In this document: positions 26,246-33,829 of the stretch, in pieces
How positions within the stretch are numbered: position 1 is the first letter of the stretch
How the letters are laid out: the number at the start of each line of letters is the position of its first letter
Assembly: GCA_049652385.1 (NCBI GenBank)
Contig: JBASDX010000001.1
Span: 97,016 to 161,015, forward strand
Length of the DNA: 64,000 bases
Reading direction: 5' to 3'
Source: DMER64 sp049652385
Lineage (GTDB): Bacteria > Bacteroidota > Bacteroidia > Bacteroidales > UBA932
Position numbers and translations under genes: made by a program
The notes under the pieces: generated by a model
The model's database searches: none
The model's input: the letters and a program-made list of their open reading frames with translations, nothing else
What the model was told of the DNA's origin: nothing

Positions 26246-27145
26246 TCAATTCAACAATACGGAAAAACCATAATCCATCAACTGCCGCGCATCTTGATAG
26301 CGTGCTGCAGAAGTAGGTGCTTTCATCACTACGGCTATAACCCGTTTATTACCCATTTTAGCTGTGGTAGTAATGCAGAGTCCGGCAGCAGTTGTGTAAC
26401 CTGTTTTAAAGCCGTCACATCCCGGGTAGGCATAGCTCATGCCGGGCAGCATACCGTTGGTGGCTCCGTAAATGGTGCCCCTGAAATCCAGTTTTGTTCT
26501 GGACGTGTATTCCAGGATTATGGGAAAGCGTTTGATAAAATCGCGTGTGAGCCTGGCCATGGATAACGGAGTTATGTAATTGAGAGAGGATAATCCGGAA
26601 GCATCGTCAAAATGTGCATCCAACCCGAGCGAATCTGCGTAATGGTTCATGATTTCTTTGGCAAACTGTTTTTCATAAGCCTGAGTTGTTCCCAATCCTC
26701 CGACAAAATACTCGCCCAGTGCGACAGCGCACGCATTGCCGGATACCACACACAAAGCTCCTATCAGTTCGTCTACTGAGTACGAAGGTGTTTCTGTCAG
26801 GGGCACATTAGATTCTCCCGGATTTACAGAACGCGATGCAGCATAGGGACTGATGGGAATTTGGGAGTCCAACGACAGGTATCCTTTATCTATATGATCA
26901 AAAGCAATGTACATGGTCATGACCTTGGTCATGCTGGCTGGGACCAGTTGAAAATCAGGCGCCATAGAGTATAAGATATTACCGGTGTCATAATCAATGA
27001 CCACGGCTCCCTGACAATTTAAATTCAACGATACGGGCCGGTCACCGCCGTTTCCGTTGTCAATAGGGGGAATGGGCTCTTTGTTACAAGCTGCAAAAAG
27101 CAACAGCCCGGCTGCTGCCAGGAGCCAGTACTTTTTTCTGTTCAC
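26246..27145 (-). CDS. D-alanyl-D-alanine carboxypeptidase, S11 family lipoprotein
   Basis: 299 residues. The signal is MNRKKYWLLAAAGLLLF with lipobox FAAC at about 17-20, so it is lipid-anchored. The penicillin-binding fold has all three catalytic motifs: SMTK in VPASMTKVMTMYIAFDH at about residue 71, SGN in LCVVSGNACAVALG at about 137 and KTG in FKTGYTTAAGLC at about 246. The enzyme trims the terminal D-Ala from murein pentapeptides. The usual C-terminal beta domain of DacA-type enzymes is absent, so it is a minimal form. It lies 3 nt downstream of the cyclophilin gene on the same strand and may share its promoter. Confidence 0.92.
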   Translation of the reverse strand: MNRKKYWLLAAAGLLLFAACNKEPIPPIDNGNGGDRPVSLNLNCQGAVVIDYDTGNILYSMAPDFQLVPASMTKVMTMYIAFDHIDKGYLSLDSQIPISPYAASRSVNPGESNVPLTETPSYSVDELIGALCVVSGNACAVALGEYFVGGLGTTQAYEKQFAKEIMNHYADSLGLDAHFDDASGLSSLNYITPLSMARLTRDFIKRFPIILEYTSRTKLDFRGTIYGATNGMLPGMSYAYPGCDGFKTGYTTAAGLCITTTAKMGNKRVIAVVMKAPTSAARYQDARQLMDYGFSVLLN

Positions 27146-27148
27146 GTA

Positions 27149-27832
27149 CTATTCGGTTTGAACGGGTAAAATACTTAAGATACGTACGTCTTCCACGGGT
27201 CTGTCTGCCGGTCCTGTTGTAACGGACGCAATGATATCAATCACGTCCAATCCTTCTATGACCTCACCAAAGACGGTATAATTTCCATCCAGTTGGCGGC
27301 ATGTGGCCTCGTTATGTACAATATAGAATTGCGAGCCTGAAGAGGCTTTTTCCGGATTGACGGCATCGCCTGTACGGGCAGCCGCCAAGGCTCCTTTTTT
27401 GTGGTACAATTCCGGAACAAACTCTGCCGGTACCGTATAACCCGGACCTCCGGAACCCAATCTGTCGCCGGCTGCGGCTGTACGAGATTGCGGGTCACCG
27501 CATTGGATCATAAAGTCACGGATTACTCTGTGAAATAAGATGCCGTCGTAGTATCTTTCCGATGCCAGCTTCACAAAATTGTCTCTGTGCAGCGGCGTTT
27601 CTTTGTACAAACGGACAATCATATTTCCTTTTGTGGTACGGATTTCAAAAACAGGCTCTTCCGGTAATGTCTGGGGGTCAAAAGCCAATCCTTCTTTCAT
27701 AGACATATCTGTTATTTGTTCACTTTCATTTATTTCCACTTGGGCTTTTTTGGCTTTTCTCCCTGCCCAATTGCAGGAGCTCATTAAAAAAGCACTCATA
27801 CTTATCAGAATGAAGATGGTTGTTTTTTTCAT
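27149..27832 (-). CDS. Cyclophilin-type peptidyl-prolyl cis-trans isomerase, lipoprotein
   Basis: 227 residues. The lipoprotein signal is MKKTTIFILISMSAFL with lipobox MSSC at about 17-20. After a short linker the cyclophilin domain (about 58-225) shows TTKGNMIVRLYKETPLHRDNF, the active-site LFHRVIRDFMIQCGDPQS (Arg and Phe present; the usual Gly-Gly is Cys-Gly), GALAAARTGDAVNPEKASSG, SQFYIVHN and YTVFGEVIEGLDVIDII. It should speed proline isomerisation in periplasmic proteins. The gene diverges from dut; a near-consensus box TACCTTCG (27864-27857) lies 24 nt before the ATG. Confidence 0.92.
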   Translation of the reverse strand: MKKTTIFILISMSAFLMSSCNWAGRKAKKAQVEINESEQITDMSMKEGLAFDPQTLPEEPVFEIRTTKGNMIVRLYKETPLHRDNFVKLASERYYDGILFHRVIRDFMIQCGDPQSRTAAAGDRLGSGGPGYTVPAEFVPELYHKKGALAAARTGDAVNPEKASSGSQFYIVHNEATCRQLDGNYTVFGEVIEGLDVIDIIASVTTGPADRPVEDVRILSILPVQTE

Positions 27833-27856
27833 AAGGCAGAATAGGTTTAATCAGGG

Positions 27857-27864
27857 CGAAGGTA
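27857..27864 (-). promoter_or_regulatory. Possible -7 promoter box for the cyclophilin gene
   Basis: TACCTTCG on the minus strand, one base off TAnnTTTG, 24 nt before the ATG and 12 bp from the divergent dut box. Weak evidence on sequence alone; position supports it. Confidence 0.35.
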
Positions 27865-27876
27865 GTGTTTTTTTTC

Positions 27877-27884
27877 TATTTTTG
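27877..27884 (+). promoter_or_regulatory. -7 promoter box for dut (near-leaderless)
   Basis: TATTTTTG matches TAnnTTTG and ends 5 nt before the dut ATG, so the transcript probably has almost no leader. A poly-T stretch lies just upstream. Confidence 0.55.
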
Positions 27885-27889
27885 TAATT

Positions 27890-28324
27890 ATGAAAGTCAG
27901 AATCATCAATCGTTCTCCATACCCTTCTCCTTCCTACGCTACAACGCTTTCTGCCGGAATGGACCTAAGGGCTCATCTTTTGGAACCACTGACCTTGCAG
28001 CCGCTGGAAAGGGTATTGGTGCCTACGGGGTTGTATGTGGAAATTCCCGCCGGGTATGAAGCACAAGTACGTCCGCGCAGCGGGTTGGCATCACGTAAAG
28101 GTATAACGGTATTGAACAGCCCGGGAACGATAGATGCTGATTATCGCGGAGAGGTGTGTGTCTTGTTGGTAAATATATCACAGGAACCGGCTGTTGTTGA
28201 GCCCGGAGAACGAATTGCTCAGATGATAGTGGCATCCCACAGCAGGGTAGAGTGGGAAGAAACAGATGCATTGACGACCACGGAGCGGGGAACGGGAGGA
28301 TTTGGTTCTACAGGAGAAAGATAA
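27890..28324 (+). CDS. dut: dUTP diphosphatase
   Basis: 144 residues with the five conserved dUTPase motifs in order: SAGMDLRAHL (1), RPRSGLASRKGIT (2), NSPGTIDADYRGEV with the catalytic Asp (3), PGERIAQMIV (4) and the C-terminal P-loop-like RGTGGFGSTGER (5). It hydrolyses dUTP to dUMP, keeping uracil out of DNA, and works as a trimer. Length is normal. murF starts 20 nt downstream on the same strand, so the two are probably co-transcribed from the dut promoter box. Confidence 0.96.
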   Translation: MKVRIINRSPYPSPSYATTLSAGMDLRAHLLEPLTLQPLERVLVPTGLYVEIPAGYEAQVRPRSGLASRKGITVLNSPGTIDADYRGEVCVLLVNISQEPAVVEPGERIAQMIVASHSRVEWEETDALTTTERGTGGFGSTGER

Positions 28325-28344
28325 TCCTGGTAAGACAAAAGAAA

Positions 28345-29643
28345 ATGGACAAACTGTACACGTTATACCAACAACATCCGCAGGTATGTACAGATACCCG
28401 GCAAATCAAAGCCGGCTGTTTGTTCTTTGCTTTGAAAGGAGATCATTTTGACGGAAATACTTTTGCAAAAGAAGCCCTGGAAAAAGGAGCGGCCTATGCG
28501 GTAGTAGACGACCCATGCGTAGTTCCGCATACAGCAGAGGAAACTACCCGGTACGTTTTGGTTCCGGACGTGCTCAAAGCGTTGCAGCAATTGGCGGCTC
28601 ATCACAGGCAGCAGTATAATGTGCCGGTTGTTGCTCTTACCGGATCCAACGGAAAAACAACGACAAAAGAATTGATTAAGGCCGTTCTTGCTGCCCGTTA
28701 TAACGTGACGGCTACGGAAGGTAATCTGAACAACCACATAGGAGTGCCTTTGACGCTGTTACGTATAAACAACCGAACAGAGGTGGTAGTTGTGGAAATG
28801 GGTACGAACCATCCCGGAGAGATGGCTCTTCTGACATCTTTGGCTTGTCCTACGGCCGGATTGATAACAAATGTAGGAGGTGCTCATTTGGAAGGACTCG
28901 GCAATTTGGAAGGGATAAAAAAAGAGAAGGGCGCTCTGTACAACCACTTGAAGGCCAATGGAGGAACGGTGTTTTGTCACGCAGACGATACAGTACTCCG
29001 GAACATGCTGAAGGAAAGGGGGATTGAGGACAACGTGGTGTATTATGGAAGCGGCTCCGTAGAAGCCCTGCAGCGGGAAGGACGTTTGGTGGTACGAGTA
29101 CCGGGATATCCAGAGATACAGACGCAGCTAACCGGTTTGTATAACGCGCCCAACGTGTTGGCAGCTCTGGCTGTGGGGGCGTATTATGGAATCACGCCGG
29201 AACAAGCGGCCGCTGCCGTTGCCGGGTATATACCATCCAATAACCGGTCGCAATGGGTACGAACAGCCCAAAACGTCTGTATTGCAGATGCTTATAACGC
29301 CAATCCGGTGAGTATGAAGGCCGCTTTGGAAAACTGGTATTCTTTACCGGGTAAAGGTAAGTGCGCTATTTTGGGCGACATGCTGGAGTTGGGACCCGAC
29401 GCCCACCGCTCACATGTAGAAACGGTACGTTTGGTTACGGCCATGAAACCGGATTTGGTGTTTTGGGTAGGTGCTCATTTTTGCCGGGCCGTACAAGAAG
29501 AAAAAGCGCCAGGAGTCTGTTTTGCCACGGCAGATGAGCTGATGGCTTATTTAAAAGACAATCCTGTAAAAGACAAAATCATATTGATAAAAGGGTCCAA
29601 CGGAATAGGACTGCATCTCCTTATCCCATCCGGAGTCTGCTGA
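28345..29643 (+). CDS. murF: UDP-N-acetylmuramoyl-tripeptide--D-alanyl-D-alanine ligase
   Basis: The frame is open from 28252 inside dut, but the ATG at 28345 (MDKLYTLYQQHPQVCTDTRQ) is the family start; 432 residues. The N-terminal substrate domain (CLFFALKGDHFDGNTF) precedes the central ATPase with P-loop VVALTGSNGKTTTKELI at about residue 100 and EGNLNNHIGVPLTLLRI, then the C-terminal domain with DAYNANPVSMKAALENW and GDMLELG. It adds D-Ala-D-Ala to the murein precursor. The last residues, LLIPSGVC, fall inside a 27-bp segment that recurs at the end of the convergent glycosyltransferase gene, so the C-terminus has a special history. Confidence 0.95.
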   Translation: MDKLYTLYQQHPQVCTDTRQIKAGCLFFALKGDHFDGNTFAKEALEKGAAYAVVDDPCVVPHTAEETTRYVLVPDVLKALQQLAAHHRQQYNVPVVALTGSNGKTTTKELIKAVLAARYNVTATEGNLNNHIGVPLTLLRINNRTEVVVVEMGTNHPGEMALLTSLACPTAGLITNVGGAHLEGLGNLEGIKKEKGALYNHLKANGGTVFCHADDTVLRNMLKERGIEDNVVYYGSGSVEALQREGRLVVRVPGYPEIQTQLTGLYNAPNVLAALAVGAYYGITPEQAAAAVAGYIPSNNRSQWVRTAQNVCIADAYNANPVSMKAALENWYSLPGKGKCAILGDMLELGPDAHRSHVETVRLVTAMKPDLVFWVGAHFCRAVQEEKAPGVCFATADELMAYLKDNPVKDKIILIKGSNGIGLHLLIPSGVC

Positions 29644-29647
29644 ATGT
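29621..29647 (+). repeat. Flanking direct repeat, left copy (3' end of murF)
   Basis: These 27 bp match 30212-30238 at 25 of 27 positions; the core CCATCCGGAGT is identical. The left copy supplies the last codons and stop of murF. Read on the other strand it also contains an in-frame ending like that of the glycosyltransferase (TFSRLRMG then stop, against TFSKLRME then stop). Both base differences are C/T transitions and are silent in the murF frame. Confidence 0.85.
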
Positions 29648-29745
29648 TAACAATACTTCCGCAGCAAAAGTAGCATCTTCCACCTTCACAGCAGAAGGCT
29701 GTTTTTCCGCCAGTATCAACTGCGTTATTTGTCGAGCACGCGGAG

Positions 29746-30127
29746 GTAGAAAGTAGCGGTTTTGTATATGGCGAATTAATGTGCGGAGTATCAGCGTGTT
29801 GCATCGCTGCGCCAATTTTTGACACTTACTACCCTCGGGCAAAAAGGGTTGTATTCGGTGTTTTCGAGGGAGGGTAGTAAGTAGTAGTTTTATACGTGAC
29901 GAGTTAATTCGCGGAGTGTCAGCGTGTAGCATCGCTGCGCCATTTTGTGGCACTTACTACCTTGTGGCAAAAAGTGCTATTTTCCATGTTTTCCCGGAGG
30001 GTAGTAAGTAGTAGTTTTATACGTGACGAGTTAATTCGCGGAGTATCAGCGTGTTGCATCACTGCGCTATTTTTTGGCACTTACTACCTCGGCAGTAAAA
30101 GGACGTTTTTCCCTGCTTCCCGGGCGA
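29746..30127. repeat. Tandem array of three about 127-bp structured repeat units
   Basis: Units start at 29746 (128 bp, most diverged), 29874 (127 bp) and 30001 (about 127 bp, right end diverged). Units 2 and 3 are nearly identical through their first 80 bp. Each unit opens with GGTAGTAAGT (one mismatch in unit 1) and carries its exact inverse ACTTACTACC about 70 bp later. Inside is a smaller CAGCG-N8-CGCTG hairpin (one mismatch in unit 3). A degenerate partial unit seems to precede the array at about 29653-29740. Minus-strand frames across it repeat a similar peptide, but I do not consider them genes. No gene is supported between 29644 and 30211. Confidence 0.85.
29824..29882. repeat. Inverted repeat spanning the unit 1/unit 2 junction
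   Basis: ACTTACTACC (29824-29833) and GGTAGTAAGT (29873-29882) are perfect inverse copies around a 39-bp loop, with partial further pairing CCTCG/CGAGG inside. The same arms recur at 29952-29961 and 30000-30009. Each arm can instead pair across its own unit, giving two mutually exclusive stem sets. Confidence 0.75.
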
Positions 30128-30144
30128 GATAGAGGGTCCGGCGG

Positions 30145-30202
30145 GATGTGATGTGATGGGATGGGATGGGATGGGATGGGATGGGATGGGATGGGATGGG
30201 GG
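30145..30202 (+). repeat. Pentanucleotide GATGG array with G-quadruplex pattern
   Basis: Two GATGT units followed by nine GATGG units and extra Gs. On the plus strand this makes nine GGG (or longer) runs spaced by AT only, from 30158 to 30202, an ideal G-quadruplex pattern. It sits just after the 127-bp array and 9 bp before the right direct repeat. Such a short-unit tract is prone to slippage. Confidence 0.85.
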
Positions 30203-30211
30203 TGCGTTGTT

Positions 30212-30238
30212 TTATTCCATCCGGAGTTTGCTGAATGT
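30212..30238 (+). repeat. Flanking direct repeat, right copy (3' end of the glycosyltransferase gene)
   Basis: Right partner of 29621-29647, 25 of 27 bases identical, same orientation. Here the minus-strand reading supplies the last codons and stop of the glycosyltransferase gene. Read on the plus strand it still encodes IPSGVC and a stop like the murF end, although murF ends 570 bp away. Confidence 0.85.
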
Positions 30239-31231
30239 AATTCTTTTAAAAGACAGGAAGAAACGGAAAATAATGCTTCCCCGGTATACGATGCCGCGCA
30301 AATCAGGAGCCGGCAAGTCCTTGTGCCTCTTCATGTGGCGGAGGTTTTTCCAGAAATGCGAATGGGCTTTGTAAACAGCGCCCATAAAACTCCATTTTCC
30401 CTGGAATAAATAGACTATGGCCGATAGATGGTCCAGAAACCAACGGGTGGGCAAAATGAAAAACAACCCTCTTTGGCTCAAATTCTTATACAACATAAGC
30501 AGGTTGTTCCTGTAGTTGAGGTATAGCTTGTGCGGAGAGTCGTTGGGAAGGGTACCGCCACCCACGTGGTAAATGACGGAAGCCGGTACTACGGCTGCAC
30601 GATAGCCTGCCCAATGTGCCCTCCAGCAAAAATCAATTTCTTCCATATGGGCAAAAAAATGATTGTCAAGACCGCCTAACTTGTGAAACAAGGCGGCTTC
30701 CACGATCATACACACGCCACTAGCCCAAAATACGGGGACGGGGTTGTCATACTGACCTTCATCTTTTTCTATATGGGTGAGAATGCGCCCCCGACAAAAA
30801 GGAAATCCCAGCCTGTCTATGTAACCGCCACAAGCTCCGGCGTATTCAAAGGTGTCTTGTTCTGTCCAAGATAAGACTTTGGGCATGCAAATACCGTATT
30901 CGGGATGTTTTTTCAGGTAGGTTACAAGAGGGGGGAGCCAATCGGGTGTTACTTCTACGTCAGAATTAAGCAATACGTAATAATCCGCCTCTATTTGCCC
31001 CAGAGCTTTATTGTACCCGCCCGTATATCCGTAATTTTTATCAAAAAGTATGAGGGGTACATTGGGATGCGTTTCTGTAAGCCAGGCAACGGAACCGTCT
31101 GTAGAGCCGTTGTCGGCTATATATACCTGAGCCCATGGTTGCGGTGTCCTTTCCAGTAAGAGATGCAGGAAGCGTTCCAGAAAGTGTTTTCCGTTCCAAT
31201 TGAGGATAACGACGGCCGTTTTGGGGTTCAT
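30212..31231 (-). CDS. Family 2 glycosyltransferase (rhamnosyltransferase-like)
   Basis: 339 residues. GT2 motifs are TAVVILNWNGKHFLERFL at the N-terminus, IADNGSTDGSVAWL at about residue 38, the DxD-type LLNSDVEVTPDWL at about 92 and the acceptor-side SGVCMIVEAALFHKLGGLD followed by HMEEIDFCWRAHWAGYR at about 195-215. A membrane-associated helical C-terminus ends KRITFSKLRME. It probably adds a sugar to LPS or another surface glycan. EamA and POT genes lie upstream on the same strand. The 3' end lies in the right flanking direct repeat. Donor and acceptor are unknown. Confidence 0.9.
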   Translation of the reverse strand: MNPKTAVVILNWNGKHFLERFLHLLLERTPQPWAQVYIADNGSTDGSVAWLTETHPNVPLILFDKNYGYTGGYNKALGQIEADYYVLLNSDVEVTPDWLPPLVTYLKKHPEYGICMPKVLSWTEQDTFEYAGACGGYIDRLGFPFCRGRILTHIEKDEGQYDNPVPVFWASGVCMIVEAALFHKLGGLDNHFFAHMEEIDFCWRAHWAGYRAAVVPASVIYHVGGGTLPNDSPHKLYLNYRNNLLMLYKNLSQRGLFFILPTRWFLDHLSAIVYLFQGKWSFMGAVYKAHSHFWKNLRHMKRHKDLPAPDLRGIVYRGSIIFRFFLSFKRITFSKLRME

Positions 31232-31249
31232 GAGCGTTGATTGACGTGT

Positions 31250-32248
31250 TTATTGCCGGGTAAAGGTATGGGTTTTTGCGGAGTCTGAAAATTGTGATAA
31301 GAGAACGCCTGCAATTATTAGTACAAGACCTGTAAGAGTGGAAGGGAAAACAGGTTCTCCCAGTACGTAGTGGATGAGCAGAAGGGAAAGGAAAGGAAAT
31401 ATGTAAATCAGCGAACTGACAACAGCCGTGTTTTTAGCCAATTTAAGGGCCTTGAGCCAGATGACAAACGGTACGGCCATTTCAAATACGCCCACATAAA
31501 CGGCAGACAAAAGGCTGCGCATTGAAAAACCGGAGGTGAAAAAAGGTGTTGAAGCACCTGCTGCAACGTGTATTCCTTTTTTCTGCAGCAGAAACCTGAC
31601 TAACAGATAGGCAGCTATGTATACCCAGGCAAAGAGAAAATTCATGAGCAAACCGGCAGGTCCTGATACTTTGTTTTTCATGTTCAATAAAAAATACACG
31701 GCCCACAGCAGGGAGCTACCCAAAGCAAGGGCTATACCCCATGGGTTTGTGATGTGGAATGTGCCGTCAAACAATGTTTTTGGAGACCCTTGCATAGCCA
31801 CAAACAAGGCCCCTGTAAAGCTGACCAGCATAGCTGCGATATTAAGCCATCGGATTTTTTGTCCCAAAACGGGAATGGACAACAACACCAGCAATAGGGG
31901 CCAGATCATATTAAGGGCCTGGGCTACTTGTGCCGGCAGCAAACTGTAGGCTTCAAAGAGAATCAGATAGTACAGAAAAGGATTGATCAGTCCCAGAAAA
32001 GCCGCTCTGTACCATACGTTACGCGGAATAGAAAACAAAACGCCACGTTGTCCCGCAGCCATAAGCAACAGGGACAACGCGGCGATTGCACTGGTTGTGG
32101 AAATAAACAGCAGGAAAGCAGGGGTAAAACAGGTAAGGGCCCATTTAAAAGCCGTAGCTACGGTTGACCAGCAGATAATAGCACCTGCTGCGTAGAAACC
32201 GGCAGACCTGCTCAGCCTCTCTGTTATTGTGCCACTTTTTCCAGCCAT
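31250..32248 (-). CDS. EamA/DMT family transporter
   Basis: 332 residues with ten predicted transmembrane helices in two EamA halves (about 17-150 and 165-310). FYAAGAIICWSTVATAFKWAL opens the first half; LNMIWPLLLVLLSIPVLGQKI and the corresponding VVSSLIYIFPFLSLLLIHYVLGE in the second half are the conserved helix 4/9 stretches with a following Gly or Glu. DMT proteins export metabolites such as amino acids or import nucleotide sugars; substrate cannot be read here. Its start overlaps the POT gene by 25 nt and the glycosyltransferase gene follows 18 nt later. Confidence 0.88.
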   Translation of the reverse strand: MAGKSGTITERLSRSAGFYAAGAIICWSTVATAFKWALTCFTPAFLLFISTTSAIAALSLLLMAAGQRGVLFSIPRNVWYRAAFLGLINPFLYYLILFEAYSLLPAQVAQALNMIWPLLLVLLSIPVLGQKIRWLNIAAMLVSFTGALFVAMQGSPKTLFDGTFHITNPWGIALALGSSLLWAVYFLLNMKNKVSGPAGLLMNFLFAWVYIAAYLLVRFLLQKKGIHVAAGASTPFFTSGFSMRSLLSAVYVGVFEMAVPFVIWLKALKLAKNTAVVSSLIYIFPFLSLLLIHYVLGEPVFPSTLTGLVLIIAGVLLSQFSDSAKTHTFTRQ

Positions 32249-33762
32249 TTAACCATAGATGCCATGACAATCATAGAGATAAGACATACTACCACAAATA
32301 CCGACCAGGTGAGCCAGATGGGGATATTCTTATACATAATGGCACCCAGGAAGAGCAATTGATTACCTACAGCCGTGGCTGTCAACCATCCTCCTTGCAT
32401 TAACCCCTGCATATGGGGCGGAGCTACTTTTGACACGAAGGAAAGCCCCAGCGGGCTGATGAACAGCTCGGCTACGGTCAATATCAGATAGGTGACAATG
32501 AGCAATGCCGGACTTACTTTCATGGCTATGGGCAATCCTCCCATTTCTTTTACTTCACTCAACAAGGGCAGGTTGTAAGAGAAAATGGCCATAATCAGGT
32601 ACGCAAAAGCAGCAATACCCATACCTATGGCAATCTTTTTGGGGGTAGAAGGCTCTTTGCCCTTTTTGGCAAGCCAGGAAAACAAACCTACGACTACAAA
32701 CGTAAGCAGTACCACAAATAAGGGGTTAGCCGACTGGAAAATCTCAGCACCTACTATTTTGGTGAATCCAAGGTCTATATTTATTCTGCTAACATCTGTA
32801 TAGTCTTTTGCAAAATAGGTGAGGGTAAGCCCGTTTTGGTGAAAGGAGAACCAGAAGAAAATGACAATGCCAAAAACAGCAAACAGGGCCATAACACGCT
32901 TTCTGATTTCTGCCACTTCCATTTTTGTAATCTTAGGCACGTTTGCTTCTGCAGCTTCTTCAACTTGTTTCTTAACGTCGGGAAGTTTGTTTTTGTTTAC
33001 TATAAAAATGACTAAAGAAATAAGCATCGCAGCAATGGCTACAAAGAAAGCGTAATGGAAACCGGTATTAAACACGTTCAGGTATTCATTGGCAAAGGAG
33101 CCCAAATCTTGAACAGGTGTGTGGCTCACTTCTGTGGCCAGGAGTTCAAAATTCTGAAGGGCTTCCGTTCCCAGGGTACCTTTGATGAAACCGTGACACA
33201 GTTCGGGCAGTTTTTCATTATAGGCAAATCCATGCAATTGCAGCCACCAGTTACGTACGGCAATGGCAAAGAAGGGAGCAAAGAAACCTCCAATATTGAT
33301 AAACATGTAGAAGATTTGAAACCCCCTGTCACGTACCGATTCGTATTTGGGGTTGTCGAACATTTGTCCCACAACAGCTTGCAGGTTCCCTTTGAAAAGT
33401 CCGTTACCAAAAGCAATCACAAACAATCCCAAACAAGTCAAAGCCAGGTAAAGACCCAGGTGAGGAACCGGCGTTGGTGTAGGGAAGCCTATGATGACAT
33501 AGCCAACGGCCATCATAATGATTCCCGTTAAAATGGTACCCTTATAGTTTTTAGTTTTGTCTGCTATGATACCGCCTACCAGGGCCAATACATAGATAAG
33601 GGCATAGAAAATGGAGTAGATGATTCCCGTCGTTGTTTCATCCAGGCCGAATTTTGCCGAAATAAACAAGGTCAGGATGGCCATCATTGTGTAAAAACCG
33701 AACCGTTCGCCCATGTTGGCGAGCGCGGCGGAAATCAATCCTTTTGGTTGTCCTTTGAACAT
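32224..33762 (-). CDS. POT/PTR family proton-dependent oligopeptide transporter
   Basis: 512 residues with about 12-14 helices. POT signatures are MGERFGFYTMMAILTLFIS at about residue 17 (the ExxERFxYY proton-coupling motif), ALVGGIIADKTKNYKGTIL at about 60, GNGLFKGNLQAVVGQMF at about 119 and FQIFYMFINIGGFFAPFFAI at about 148. The C-terminal half has LTVAELFISPLGLSFVSKVAP. It imports di- and tripeptides with protons, which fits PepD, PepT and the OPT transporter elsewhere in the window. A TATTTTTG promoter box lies 32 nt upstream; the unit probably continues into the EamA and glycosyltransferase genes. Confidence 0.93.
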   Translation of the reverse strand: MFKGQPKGLISAALANMGERFGFYTMMAILTLFISAKFGLDETTTGIIYSIFYALIYVLALVGGIIADKTKNYKGTILTGIIMMAVGYVIIGFPTPTPVPHLGLYLALTCLGLFVIAFGNGLFKGNLQAVVGQMFDNPKYESVRDRGFQIFYMFINIGGFFAPFFAIAVRNWWLQLHGFAYNEKLPELCHGFIKGTLGTEALQNFELLATEVSHTPVQDLGSFANEYLNVFNTGFHYAFFVAIAAMLISLVIFIVNKNKLPDVKKQVEEAAEANVPKITKMEVAEIRKRVMALFAVFGIVIFFWFSFHQNGLTLTYFAKDYTDVSRINIDLGFTKIVGAEIFQSANPLFVVLLTFVVVGLFSWLAKKGKEPSTPKKIAIGMGIAAFAYLIMAIFSYNLPLLSEVKEMGGLPIAMKVSPALLIVTYLILTVAELFISPLGLSFVSKVAPPHMQGLMQGGWLTATAVGNQLLFLGAIMYKNIPIWLTWSVFVVVCLISMIVMASMVKWLEKVAQ

Positions 33763-33794
33763 AGTATTTTAGGTTAGTTTAAATGTTTATCCGA

Positions 33795-33802
33795 CAAAAA
33801 TA
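33795..33802 (-). promoter_or_regulatory. -7 promoter box for the POT transporter gene
   Basis: TATTTTTG on the minus strand matches TAnnTTTG, 32 nt before the ATG, and lies 12 bp from the divergent box at 33815-33822. Confidence 0.5.
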
Positions 33803-33814
33803 AGATAATTTTGA

Positions 33815-33822
33815 TAACTTTG
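33815..33822 (+). promoter_or_regulatory. -7 promoter box for the acyltransferase gene (near-leaderless)
   Basis: TAACTTTG matches TAnnTTTG and ends 7 nt before the ATG at 33830, implying a very short or absent leader. Confidence 0.6.
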
Positions 33823-33829
33823 TTTAGTT

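Noticed and set aside
29547..29953. Minus-strand open frames through the 127-bp units with a repeated peptide
   Set aside because: The same peptide in two frames is explained by the 127-128-bp spacing of the units. There are no functional motifs, and the start codons lie in the repeat arms. A plausible-looking tail at 29621-29743 was considered as a truncated gene, but the duplicated gene-end model explains its last codons better.
29746..30127. CRISPR array
   Set aside because: Units are about 127 bp with no short repeat/unique spacer alternation, and there are no cas genes in the window.
30153..30409. Plus-strand frames over the GATGG tract encoding Gly-Met-Gly-Trp-Asp repeats
   Set aside because: The repeats follow from the DNA pentamer. 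The frames run antisense into the glycosyltransferase gene and have no promoter box or family likeness.
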